This document shows positions 41,098 through 48,988 of a stretch of 59,656 bases of DNA, piece by piece. Under the pieces are notes generated by a model. The model was not told the origin of the DNA and ran no database searches. It saw only the letters and a list, made by a program, of their open reading frames with translations. The stretch spans positions 1 to 59,656 of the forward strand of contig NZ_SEWE01000029.1 in NCBI RefSeq assembly GCF_004167665.1, read 5' to 3'. Every line of letters begins with the position of its first letter. The stretch's first letter is position 1. Source of the DNA: Hymenobacter persicinus. Lineage in GTDB: Bacteria; Bacteroidota; Bacteroidia; Cytophagales; Hymenobacteraceae. The position numbers and the translations under genes are program-made.

Positions 41098-42426
41098 ATG
41101 AGAGTAGCCATTCTGGGCGGGGGCATTTCGGGCCTTACGCTGGCGTTTTACCTACAAAAGGCCGGCGTGGCCTACGACCTGTTTGAGGCCGGCGCGGCGG
41201 GCGGCAACATTCGCAGCCAGCACCTCGACGGCTACCTGCTCGAAACCGGCCCCAACTCCCTGCAGCTAAGCCCCGAGCTGGAGCAGCTGCTCACTGACCT
41301 CGACCTGAGCGCCGACATCCAGGATACGGCTGCCGTGAGCAAAAACCGCTACGTGCTGCGCGGCGGGAAGTACCGTAAGCTGCCCGGCTCCCCGCCCGCG
41401 CTGCTGGCCAGCCCGTTTTTCAGCCTCGGGGCCAAATTCAACCTGCTGCGCGAGCTGCGCCGCCCCGCCGCCGCCGTCGACCCGCTCGAAACCCTGGCCC
41501 ACTTCTTCCGCCGCCGCTTCGGCGCTGAAATCGTGGACTACGCCCTCAACCCGTTTATCTCCGGAATCTACGCCGGCGACCCGGAAAAGCTGCTCGTGCA
41601 CCAGACCTTTCCCAAGCTGGCGGCCCTGGAGCAAACCTACGGCTCGGTGATTCGGGGGCTGATGAAAAGCGGCGGCACGGGTGGGCGGCGGCGTATTGTT
41701 TCCCTGCGCAATGGCCTGCAAACCCTGACCGACACGCTGGCCGCCCAGCTCACCCACTACCACGGCAACACGCCCGTGGCGGCCCTGCGGCAGCCAGCAC
41801 CCGGTACTTATCAGGTGCAGACGGCCGCCGGTCTGCAGCCCGAAACCTATGACGCGGTAGTGCTGGCCCTGCCCACCTACGCCGCCGCGCCCCTGCTCCA
41901 GCCGTTGTTTGCCGAAGCCGCCCGCGCGCTGGCCGCCGTGTACTACCCGCCCATGACGGCCATTTACACGGCTTACCACCGCGCCGACGTCACCCACCCG
42001 CTTGACGGCTTTGGGGCCCTGCATCCGAAGGTGGAGCAGCCTTACGCCGCGGGCAGCATCTGGACCAGCTCGATTTTTCCCGACCGGGTGCCGGCCGGCC
42101 AGGTGCTCTTCACCACGTTTGTGGGCGGGGCCCAGTACGAAGCCCAGGCCCGACAGTCCGAAGCCGAGCAGAAAAGCGCCGTACACGCCGAGCTCAGCAA
42201 GTTCTACGGCATCCGGGCCGTGCAACCCGTCTGGCAATACCGGTACTCTTGGGACAAAGCTATTCCCCAGTTCGACGCGCACATCGTGGCGGCCCACGCG
42301 GCCGTGGATGCGCTGGCCGGGCAGGGAATCTACGCGGCGGCCAACTGGCGGGCGGGCGTGGGCGTGCCCGACTGCATCCGGCAGGCCCGGGTCCTGGCCG
42401 AAAAAATTTCTGCCCTCCCAGGCTGA
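41098..42426 (+). CDS. hemG: Protoporphyrinogen/coproporphyrinogen oxidase (HemG/HemY type)
   Basis: This 442-residue FAD enzyme oxidises protoporphyrinogen IX or coproporphyrinogen III in heme synthesis. The FAD loop is AILGGGISGLTLAFYL (4-19), then GGNIRSQHLDGYLLETGPNSLQ, a DYALNPFISGIYAGDPEKL block, the RRRIVSLRNGLQTL stretch and a C-terminal QYRYSWDKAIPQFDAHIV with a final GVGVPDCIRQAR. Membrane contact is likely. Divergent from gmhB, with a TACCTTTG box between. It is followed after 21 bases by the GT2 gene, but the two are functionally unrelated. Confidence 0.9.
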   Translation: MRVAILGGGISGLTLAFYLQKAGVAYDLFEAGAAGGNIRSQHLDGYLLETGPNSLQLSPELEQLLTDLDLSADIQDTAAVSKNRYVLRGGKYRKLPGSPPALLASPFFSLGAKFNLLRELRRPAAAVDPLETLAHFFRRRFGAEIVDYALNPFISGIYAGDPEKLLVHQTFPKLAALEQTYGSVIRGLMKSGGTGGRRRIVSLRNGLQTLTDTLAAQLTHYHGNTPVAALRQPAPGTYQVQTAAGLQPETYDAVVLALPTYAAAPLLQPLFAEAARALAAVYYPPMTAIYTAYHRADVTHPLDGFGALHPKVEQPYAAGSIWTSSIFPDRVPAGQVLFTTFVGGAQYEAQARQSEAEQKSAVHAELSKFYGIRAVQPVWQYRYSWDKAIPQFDAHIVAAHAAVDALAGQGIYAAANWRAGVGVPDCIRQARVLAEKISALPG

Positions 42427-42431
42427 TTCCA

Positions 42432-42439
42432 TATCTTTG
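42432..42439 (+). promoter_or_regulatory. -7 promoter box just before the GT2 gene
   Basis: TATCTTTG lies only 8 bases before the ATG at 42448. If used, the transcript would be almost leaderless. Confidence 0.45.
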
Positions 42440-42447
42440 GGGCACTT

Positions 42448-43251
42448 ATGAACGATGGGCTCGTCCTGATACCTACTTACAATGAGCGCGAAAATGCGGA
42501 GCTGATTATCCGCAAGGTATTTTCGTTGCCCCAGGCGTTTGATGTGCTCATCATCGACGACAGCTCCCCCGACGGTACGGCCGACATCGTGCGGGCTCTG
42601 CAGCAGGAGTTTCCGGGCCGTCTGTTTCTGGAGGAGCGCAAGGGCAAGCTGGGCCTGGGAACGGCCTACCTGCACGGCTTCCGCTGGGCCCTGGCCCACG
42701 GCTACGAGTACATCTTCGAGATGGACGCCGACTTCTCCCACAACCCCGAGGACTTGATGCGCCTCTACCGCGCCTGCGCCGTGGATGGCTACGACATGGC
42801 CATCGGCTCGCGCTACATTCAGGGCGTGAACGTGGTCAACTGGCCCATGGACCGGGTGCTGATGTCGTGGTTTGCCTCGGCTTACGTGCGCTTCATTACC
42901 AGCATGCCCATTGCCGACGCCACGGCCGGCTTTAAGTGCTACACGGCCCGGGTGCTGCGCGTCATCACCCGCGACCATATCCGCTTCGTGGGCTACGCCT
43001 TCCAGATTGAGATGAAGTGGCTGGCCTACAAATACGGTTTCCGCATCGTGGAAGTGCCCATTATCTTCACCGACCGCACCCGCGGAGCTTCCAAGATGAC
43101 CAAGGGCATCTTCAAGGAGGCGTTTTTCGGCGTGGTGCAGATGAAGGTGGGCAGCTGGTTTCGCAAGTTTGAGCGCAGCGGCCCCGACGCCGTGGCCCCC
43201 GCCGGCCCCCATTCGGCCGCGTCGGCAACTCCCGCCCCCGAGTCCCGGTAA
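42448..43251 (+). CDS. Polyprenol-phosphate mannose synthase-like glycosyltransferase (GT2)
   Basis: This 267-residue soluble GT2 of the Dpm1/polyprenol-monophosphomannose-synthase group transfers a hexose from a nucleotide sugar to a polyprenyl phosphate. The donor motif is FEMDADFSHNPEDL; other marks are IPTYNERENAELII, IDDSSPDGTADIV, LGLGTAYLHGF, IGSRYIQG, TAGFKCYTARVL and TDRTRGASKMTKGIFKEA. There is no membrane helix at the end, as in bacterial Dpm-like proteins without GtrA. The last 25 residues are a Pro/Ala tail. The lipid-linked sugar would suit GT-C enzymes such as the one at 11969. Confidence 0.9.
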   Translation: MNDGLVLIPTYNERENAELIIRKVFSLPQAFDVLIIDDSSPDGTADIVRALQQEFPGRLFLEERKGKLGLGTAYLHGFRWALAHGYEYIFEMDADFSHNPEDLMRLYRACAVDGYDMAIGSRYIQGVNVVNWPMDRVLMSWFASAYVRFITSMPIADATAGFKCYTARVLRVITRDHIRFVGYAFQIEMKWLAYKYGFRIVEVPIIFTDRTRGASKMTKGIFKEAFFGVVQMKVGSWFRKFERSGPDAVAPAGPHSAASATPAPESR

Positions 43252-43310
43252 GCCCTAACGGGGCCCGCGCATAGGGCGTCCTACCGGGAGTGTGCTATCT
43301 TGGGGAGCTA

Positions 43311-44240
43311 ATGGAAATCACTCCTGTCTTCTGGGTAGGCTTTAATGCCTTCGTGCTGGCGATGCTGATGCTCGACCTGCTCGTGTTCAACCGCAAGGCG
43401 CACGTCGTCTCGATTCGGGAGGCCCTGGGCTGGAGCAGCTTCTGGATTGCCCTGTCCCTGACGTTTAACTACCTCGTTTACCGCTACCTGGGCAAGCAGG
43501 CGGGGCTGGAGTTTCTGACCGGCTACCTGATTGAGAAGTCGCTGAGCGTGGACAATCTGTTCGTGTTCCTGCTCATCTTCACCTACTTTCAGGTGCCGCT
43601 GCAGTACCAGCACAAGATTCTGTTCTGGGGCATTATCGGGGCGCTGGTGCTGCGGGCCATCTTTATTCTGGCCGGGGCGGCGCTGCTGGCCAAGTTTCAC
43701 TTCCTGATGTACGTGCTGGGCGCCTTTCTGGTGTACACCGGCATCAAGATGGCAACCAGCGCCGGCGACCCGGAAATTGACCCCGACAGCAACCCCGTCG
43801 TCAAGTTTCTGAGTCGCCATTTGCCCATTACCAGCAAGCTGGAAGGGGGTAAGTTTTTCGTGCGCAAGGAAAAGCTGCTCTTTGCCACGCCCCTGTTCAT
43901 CGTGCTGGTGATGGTCGAAACCACCGACGTGCTGTTCGCCGTCGACTCGATTCCGGCCATTCTGGCCATTTCCCGCGACACGTTTATCGTCTACACGTCC
44001 AACGTGTTTGCGCTACTGGGTTTGCGGGCTCTGTACTTTGCGCTGGCGGGCCTGATGAAGCTGTTTCACTACCTGCACTACGGCCTGTCCCTGATTCTGA
44101 TGTTTATCGGGGGCAAGCTGCTGCTGGCCGAGCTTTACGAGCTGCCCATGCTGCTGTCATTGGCCGTGGTGGGGCTGATTCTGGTGGTATCGGTGGTGGT
44201 ATCCCTGATTTTTCCGAAGCGGGAGAAGCTGGCCGAGTAA
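43311..44240 (+). CDS. TerC/Alx family membrane protein
   Basis: This 309-residue inner-membrane protein has about nine helices. The TerC core marks are EKSLSVDNLFVFLLIFTYFQVP, KILFWGIIGALVLRAIFI, FVRKEKLLFATPLFIVLVMVETTDVLFAVDSIPAILAIS and a final ALLGLRALYFALAGLM. The conserved acidic residues in these helices fit manganese or metal export as in Alx/MntX members. The GTG frame start at 43290 is not needed; ATG 43311 gives a normal N-terminus (MEITPVFWVGFNAFV). It is 59 bases after the GT2 gene. Confidence 0.9.
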   Translation: MEITPVFWVGFNAFVLAMLMLDLLVFNRKAHVVSIREALGWSSFWIALSLTFNYLVYRYLGKQAGLEFLTGYLIEKSLSVDNLFVFLLIFTYFQVPLQYQHKILFWGIIGALVLRAIFILAGAALLAKFHFLMYVLGAFLVYTGIKMATSAGDPEIDPDSNPVVKFLSRHLPITSKLEGGKFFVRKEKLLFATPLFIVLVMVETTDVLFAVDSIPAILAISRDTFIVYTSNVFALLGLRALYFALAGLMKLFHYLHYGLSLILMFIGGKLLLAELYELPMLLSLAVVGLILVVSVVVSLIFPKREKLAE

Positions 44241-44276
44241 GCATTTTTTGCCCGCTCTAATCCCGCAAGATTCGGG

Positions 44277-44307
44277 TTGAAGCCGGCGGCCGGGGCCCGT
44301 ACTTTTG
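44277..44307 (+). promoter_or_regulatory. Promoter of the AraC-MGMT gene
   Basis: TTG (44277-44279), 20 bases, then TACTTTTG (44300-44307). The ATG is at 44332. The spacing matches the promoter at 40119. Confidence 0.65.
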
Positions 44308-44331
44308 CCTCCTCACCCCTGCTTTTCTGCC

Positions 44332-45192
44332 ATGTCTTCCTCCCAAGCCGCCCTCGACTACGCCCGTGTCGAACAGGCCATTGCCTTCATTGCCGCCCAC
44401 GTCACGGAGCAGCCGTCCCTGGAGCAGATTGCGGCCCACGTGCACCTGAGCCCGTTTCACTTCACCCGCCTGTTTACCCGCTGGGCCGGCACCAGCCCCC
44501 AGCGGTTTCTGCGCTTCCTGACCAAGGAGTACGCCCGCCAGGTGCTCTCCGAGTCGGGCAGCCTGCTGGCGGCCACGTACGAAACCGGCCTGTCGGGCGC
44601 CGGCCGCCTCCACGACCTGTTCGTGACCTACGAGGCCATGACGCCGGCCGAGTACCGGGCCCAGGGCGCTGGCCTCACGATTCACTACGGCTTTCACCCC
44701 ACGCCCTTCGGCGAAGCCCTGCTCAGCCTCACCGACCGGGGCATCTGCGGCCTGTCGTTTCAGCCGGCGGCGGAGCGGGAGCCGGCCCTGGCCGCCCTGG
44801 CTGCCTCCTGGCCCCGGGCCAACCTGCTCGCCGACCCCGGCCGCACGGCCGCCGTGGCTGCCCAGCTTTTTGCCCCGCCTGCCGCCGACGCCCAGCCCCT
44901 GCCCCTGCTACTCCGGGGTACTAACTTTCAGATCAAGGTGTGGGAAGCCCTGCTGCGGATTCCGGCCGGGGCCGTAGTGTCCTACCGCGACGTGGCCGCC
45001 GCCCTCGGGCAGCCCGGGGCCAGCCAAGCCGTGGGGGGAGCCGTGGGCGCCAACGCCATTGCCTACCTGATTCCCTGCCACCGCGTGATTCAGCAGCACG
45101 GCGGACCAGGCGGCTACCGCTGGGGCAGCCTGCGCAAGCAGGCCCTGCTGGGCTGGGAAGCCGCCCGGGTAGATCTGCCGTCCTTGGCTTGA
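44332..45192 (+). CDS. AraC-MGMT fusion (Ada-like, without the N-terminal zinc domain)
   Basis: This 286-residue protein joins an AraC-type helix-turn-helix (about 10-110, EQIAAHVHLSPFHFTRLFTRWAGTSPQRFL) to an O6-methylguanine-DNA methyltransferase domain (about 115-280). The acceptor cysteine is Cys249 in LIPCHRVI, and DNA-binding and Tyr marks RGTNFQIKVWEALLRIPAGAVVSYRDVAAALGQP are intact. The E. coli Ada N-terminal phosphotriester-repair domain (four Cys) is missing. It should repair alkyl lesions and may sense them, but the Ada trigger is absent. It has its own promoter (44277) and terminator (45211). Confidence 0.9.
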   Translation: MSSSQAALDYARVEQAIAFIAAHVTEQPSLEQIAAHVHLSPFHFTRLFTRWAGTSPQRFLRFLTKEYARQVLSESGSLLAATYETGLSGAGRLHDLFVTYEAMTPAEYRAQGAGLTIHYGFHPTPFGEALLSLTDRGICGLSFQPAAEREPALAALAASWPRANLLADPGRTAAVAAQLFAPPAADAQPLPLLLRGTNFQIKVWEALLRIPAGAVVSYRDVAAALGQPGASQAVGGAVGANAIAYLIPCHRVIQQHGGPGGYRWGSLRKQALLGWEAARVDLPSLA

Positions 45193-45210
45193 CCTCAGGT
45201 ATTCTCGAAA

Positions 45211-45252
45211 ACAAAAAGCCCCGCCGGACGAAATTCGGCGGGGCTTTTTGTT
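45211..45252. terminator. Bidirectional terminator
   Basis: ACAAAAAGCCCCGCCG (45211-45226) and CGGCGGGGCTTTTTGT (45237-45252) are exact 16-bp complements. It separates the AraC-MGMT and the transglycosylase genes, which converge. Confidence 0.88.
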
Positions 45253-45265
45253 GGCTGCGGCCCGC

Positions 45266-47410
45266 TTACTGCTTGGGCTTGGGCTCTTCAGCGGGCGGAG
45301 CGGTGTTCGTATTCACGCCCTCATCCGGGGCCTGCCCCCCGAGCAGGTCAATCAGGTTGAGGGGCTCAAACTGCGAGGAGTCGGCGGCCAGCACGGTGCG
45401 GGTGGTATCGGGGCGCACGGCGCGGAAGATGGAGCCGTGGGCACGGCCGGGAAAGCTCAGGTTGTAGGTCAGCGTCTCCCGGTCGTTTTGCCCGATCAGG
45501 CCCTTGCGCACCATCAAATCGGCAATCAGGTGGTGGAAGTAGCGGGCACTGCTGCGCATTTCCCCGTACTGGTTGAACGAGCGGCTGAAGTACTTGGGCC
45601 GCGGAATGATGCTGGCCAAGTACAGGCTTTCCGACAGGTTCAGGTTGGCCGGCTGCTTGTCGAAGTAGAACTTCGACGCTTCCGAGGCCCCGTAGATTTT
45701 TGGGCCCCACTCGATGATGTTCAAATACACCTCAAACATGCGCTCCTTGGGCACGAGCCGGGTGTTTTCGAGCAGCCACACAATCAGGGCTTCCTCAATC
45801 TTGCGGGTCACGGTTTTCTGCCGGGTCAGAAACACGTTCTTCACCAGCTGCATCGAAATGGTGCTGCCGCCGCGGGCAAAGCGCTTTTCCTTGATGTTCT
45901 GAATGGCCGACTTCACGAAGGCCTTTTCCATAAAGCCCCGGTGGGTCAGGAAGCGCGGGTCCTCGGCCGTCATGATGGCGGCCTTCAGGTAGGGCGACAC
46001 TTCGTCGTAGCGCACGAACTCGGGGTTGGAAGGTCCCACGGCGAAGGTTTTGATGGAGTCACCCTTGTCGTTGTAGGCCGTGTAGCGAAACTCCTCGTTG
46101 AGCTTGTTGAGGTCTTCGGCACCCATGCGGGTGATGCGGAAGTTTTTCGGCGTCAGGCCCGAGCTGAACTGCAGGCTGTCGAGCTGGTTCATGTCCAGGG
46201 CCAGGTGCATCTTGTAGGTGAGCGTGCCTTCGCCCTGCATGCCTTCCAGGGTGTTGAACATGCCCTCGGGCAGGGCCGCGAAGAACGTGTTGGCTGCCGT
46301 TTCGGCCGACTGAATATCGGCCTTCACCTGCAGGCCCGCCAGCGCCTCGCGGCGGTTGCGCACCCCGTTGACTTCCCGACCCACCACCCGCTGGTTCAGC
46401 GGCAGCTTGCGGATGCTGATGACGGGGAAGAACTCCATGCGGTTGAGCGTCACCTTGGTGCCCTTGTCCAGGGCCACGAAGGCCTGCCCCAGCCGGGCCA
46501 CGAAGTCGATGCCCCCGCGCGGGAAGCGCACGTCCCGGTCGGAGAGCTTAGGGTGGTTGACGATGAAGTTGGCCGCCGAAGCCGTGCCGCGCACGGTCAG
46601 CTCGTCGTCGGCCAGGTCCTTGTCGGTGAGGCTGAAGCGCAGCGTATCGAACTGCACCCGGGCCCCGTAGCGGCGCAACACGTAGGGCAAGGTCACGGGG
46701 CGGCGGTTGAGGCCGAACACCTCGGCGGCCAGGGCGTAGTCGCCGGGCTCGATGTGGCCCTGCACCCCCACGCGGTTTTCCACCGAGTCGATAACGGCCG
46801 TGAGCTGCCCGTTGATGTCGCCGTCCTCAATGGCCAGGCGCGGCATGGTGATGCGGGCCTGGTGGCGGGGGCTGTTGTAGGTGACCAGGAAGTTGCGGAA
46901 GTCGGCCTGGCCGGGCACGTTGTCGAAGCTGGCCTCGAGCAGCTGGTTGGCCAGCAGGGCGTAGTTGGTGCCCTTGGTCGTGTCGCGGGGCACTTCGGGC
47001 TGCTTGCCTTTCTTTTTGTAGAGAAAGGAGTAGTTGTCGGAATGAGCCGTTTTGCGGGCCGTCAGGCGGGCGTCGCTGATTTCGAGGTTGCTGAACACCG
47101 GCCGGCCCGCAAACAAGGACCGCACGCTCAGCGAGACGGTCATCAGCCGGGCTTTGAGCAGCGTGTCGGTGGGCTGGGCCTTGGGCACCAGGCTCATGCC
47201 GTCAATCTGCACCGTGTTCAGGTCGGTGAAGCGGGCCGGGCCCAGGGTCAAGGCCACGGGGTACTTGCGCTCCACCTTGGCCTTCACCTGCTGCAGGGCA
47301 TAGGTGAGCAGCTCCTGGCGCTTGAGCAGAAACACGCCCAGGGCCACGCCCAGCAACACCACCAAGATGCCCAGGCCAATAGCTATTTTCTTTTTGGTTG
47401 CTGAAGTCAC
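45266..47410 (-). CDS. AsmA-like / GT51 transglycosylase-domain protein
   Basis: This protein of about 714 residues has an N-terminal anchor (KKKIAIGLGILVVLLGVALGVFLL). About 400 beta-rich residues of AsmA/DUF748-like texture follow (LGPARFTDLNTVQIDGMSL, LFAGRPVFSNLEISDARLTA, LAIEDGDINGQLTAVIDSV), and a C-terminal peptidoglycan glycosyltransferase domain (about 470-700). GT51 marks: TAEDPRFLTHRGF (first catalytic Glu), RGGSTISMQLVKN (second Glu), RKIEEALIVWLLE, EVYLNIIEWGPKIYGASEASKFYF. There is no transpeptidase domain. It should polymerise glycan strands, as monofunctional MtgA does, with a large extra periplasmic part. The start may be GTG 47410 or ATG 47452. A Pro/Glu tail ends it. Confidence 0.85.
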   Translation of the reverse strand: MTSATKKKIAIGLGILVVLLGVALGVFLLKRQELLTYALQQVKAKVERKYPVALTLGPARFTDLNTVQIDGMSLVPKAQPTDTLLKARLMTVSLSVRSLFAGRPVFSNLEISDARLTARKTAHSDNYSFLYKKKGKQPEVPRDTTKGTNYALLANQLLEASFDNVPGQADFRNFLVTYNSPRHQARITMPRLAIEDGDINGQLTAVIDSVENRVGVQGHIEPGDYALAAEVFGLNRRPVTLPYVLRRYGARVQFDTLRFSLTDKDLADDELTVRGTASAANFIVNHPKLSDRDVRFPRGGIDFVARLGQAFVALDKGTKVTLNRMEFFPVISIRKLPLNQRVVGREVNGVRNRREALAGLQVKADIQSAETAANTFFAALPEGMFNTLEGMQGEGTLTYKMHLALDMNQLDSLQFSSGLTPKNFRITRMGAEDLNKLNEEFRYTAYNDKGDSIKTFAVGPSNPEFVRYDEVSPYLKAAIMTAEDPRFLTHRGFMEKAFVKSAIQNIKEKRFARGGSTISMQLVKNVFLTRQKTVTRKIEEALIVWLLENTRLVPKERMFEVYLNIIEWGPKIYGASEASKFYFDKQPANLNLSESLYLASIIPRPKYFSRSFNQYGEMRSSARYFHHLIADLMVRKGLIGQNDRETLTYNLSFPGRAHGSIFRAVRPDTTRTVLAADSSQFEPLNLIDLLGGQAPDEGVNTNTAPPAEEPKPKQ

Positions 47411-47513
47411 GCGAGCAAGTAGAGGAAAGGAAAGTGCGGCCGGGCCTGCCATATTCGGGCCAAACCCACCGCCGCTCGGAGCCCAAAGGTAGCGAAAAAG
47501 GCCCTTGCCTGAG

Positions 47514-47543
47514 TTTGCCCCGCGCCCTCATTCGCTACCTTTG
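47514..47543 (+). promoter_or_regulatory. Promoter of purB
   Basis: TTTG (47514-47517), 18 bases, then TACCTTTG (47536-47543). This is close to the Bacteroidota consensus TTTG-N19-TAnnTTTG. The ATG is at 47576. Confidence 0.75.
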
Positions 47544-47575
47544 ACGCTCCCTGGCCAACTTTGTTTCCTTCCCGC

Positions 47576-48940
47576 ATGACTGCTGCTGCCGACTTCGCCC
47601 TTCTCTCGCCCCTGACTGCCGTTTCGCCCCTCGATGGCCGCTACCGCCGCCAGACAATCCCGCTGGCCCCGTACTTCTCCGAGCTGGCCCTGATCCGCTA
47701 CCGGGTGCTGATTGAGGTCGAGTACTTCATTGCCCTCTGCGAGTTGCCCCTGCCCCAGCTGGCGGAGGTCGACGAGGCGGTTTTTCCGGCTCTGCGCGGC
47801 CTCTACCAGCACTTTTCCCTCGACGATGCCGACGCGGTGAAGGCCCACGAGCGGGTCACCAACCACGACGTGAAGGCGGTGGAGTACTTCCTGCGCGACC
47901 AGTTTCAGGCCCTGGGCCTGGGGCAGTACCTGGAGTTTATTCACTTCGGCCTCACGTCCCAGGATATCAACAACACGGCCGTGCCGCTGAGCTTGCAGCA
48001 GGCGCTGCTGCGGGTGCTGCTGCCGGCCTACGCCCAGGTGCGCAACCAGCTGGCCACCCGCGCCACCGACTGGGAAGCCGTGCCCATGCTGGCCCGCACC
48101 CACGGTCAGCCGGCCTCTCCCACCCGCCTGGGCAAGGAAATCCAGGTGTTTGTGGCCCGGCTCGACGCCCAGGTGGAGCTGCTGGCTCAGGTGCCCTTCG
48201 GGGCCAAGTTCGGCGGGGCCACCGGCAATATGAATGCCCACCTGGTCGCCTATCCGCAGGTCGACTGGAAGCAGTTTGCCGACGTGTTTGTGCAGAACCG
48301 CTTAGGTTTGCACCGCAGCCAGCCCACGACCCAGATTGAGCACTACGACCACCTGGCCGCCACCTGCGACGGGCTCAAGCGCCTGAACACGATTCTCATC
48401 GACCTGGCCCGGGACGTGTGGCAGTACATTTCGCTGGGCTACTTCCGCCAGACCATCAAGGCCGGGGAAGTGGGCTCGTCGGCCATGCCCCACAAGGTGA
48501 ACCCCATCGACTTTGAAAACGCCGAGGGCAACCTAGGCGTGGCCAACGCCCTGCTCGAGCACCTGGCGGCCAAGCTGCCCATCAGCCGCCTGCAGCGCGA
48601 CCTGACCGACTCCACGGTGCTGCGCAACCTGGGCGTGCCCCTGGGCCACACCCTCATTGCCCTGACGGCGTTGCAGCGCGGCCTCGACAAGCTGGCCCTC
48701 GACGAAGCGGCCCTGCACCGCGACCTGGAAGCCAACTGGGCCGTGGTGGCCGAAGCCATCCAGACCATCCTGCGCCGCGAAGCCTACCCCGACCCCTACA
48801 ACGCCCTCAAAGCCCTGACCCGCACCGGCGAAGCTATTTCCCAGGCCAGCCTCGGCACCTTTATCGACACGCTCGATGTCCGCGAGGCCGTCAAGCAGGA
48901 GCTGCGCGCCATTACCCCCCACACTTACGTGGGCCTGTAA
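47576..48940 (+). CDS. purB: Adenylosuccinate lyase
   Basis: This 454-residue fumarase/aspartase-superfamily enzyme acts twice in purine synthesis (SAICAR cleavage and adenylosuccinate to AMP). Family marks are LTAVSPLDGRYR at the start, HFGLTSQDINNTA, RTHGQPASPTRLGKE, and the signature GEVGSSAMPHKVNPIDFENAEGNL. The length fits the PurB type with the C-terminal domain present. ATG 47576 is preferred to the TTG at 47561. It has a well-formed promoter at 47514 and no co-transcribed purine gene. Confidence 0.96.
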   Translation: MTAAADFALLSPLTAVSPLDGRYRRQTIPLAPYFSELALIRYRVLIEVEYFIALCELPLPQLAEVDEAVFPALRGLYQHFSLDDADAVKAHERVTNHDVKAVEYFLRDQFQALGLGQYLEFIHFGLTSQDINNTAVPLSLQQALLRVLLPAYAQVRNQLATRATDWEAVPMLARTHGQPASPTRLGKEIQVFVARLDAQVELLAQVPFGAKFGGATGNMNAHLVAYPQVDWKQFADVFVQNRLGLHRSQPTTQIEHYDHLAATCDGLKRLNTILIDLARDVWQYISLGYFRQTIKAGEVGSSAMPHKVNPIDFENAEGNLGVANALLEHLAAKLPISRLQRDLTDSTVLRNLGVPLGHTLIALTALQRGLDKLALDEAALHRDLEANWAVVAEAIQTILRREAYPDPYNALKALTRTGEAISQASLGTFIDTLDVREAVKQELRAITPHTYVGL

Positions 48941-48988
48941 CGACGCCGGCCTATCCACACTGTTCCATCCTTCCTTATTCCTACGCTT

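Noticed and set aside
41266..43212. 648-codon frame opposite hemG and the GT2 gene
   Set aside because: Antisense shadow across two real genes, with no domain.
45248..47404. 718-codon plus-strand frame opposite the AsmA/GT51 gene
   Set aside because: The reverse strand has both catalytic GT51 motifs; this frame has none.
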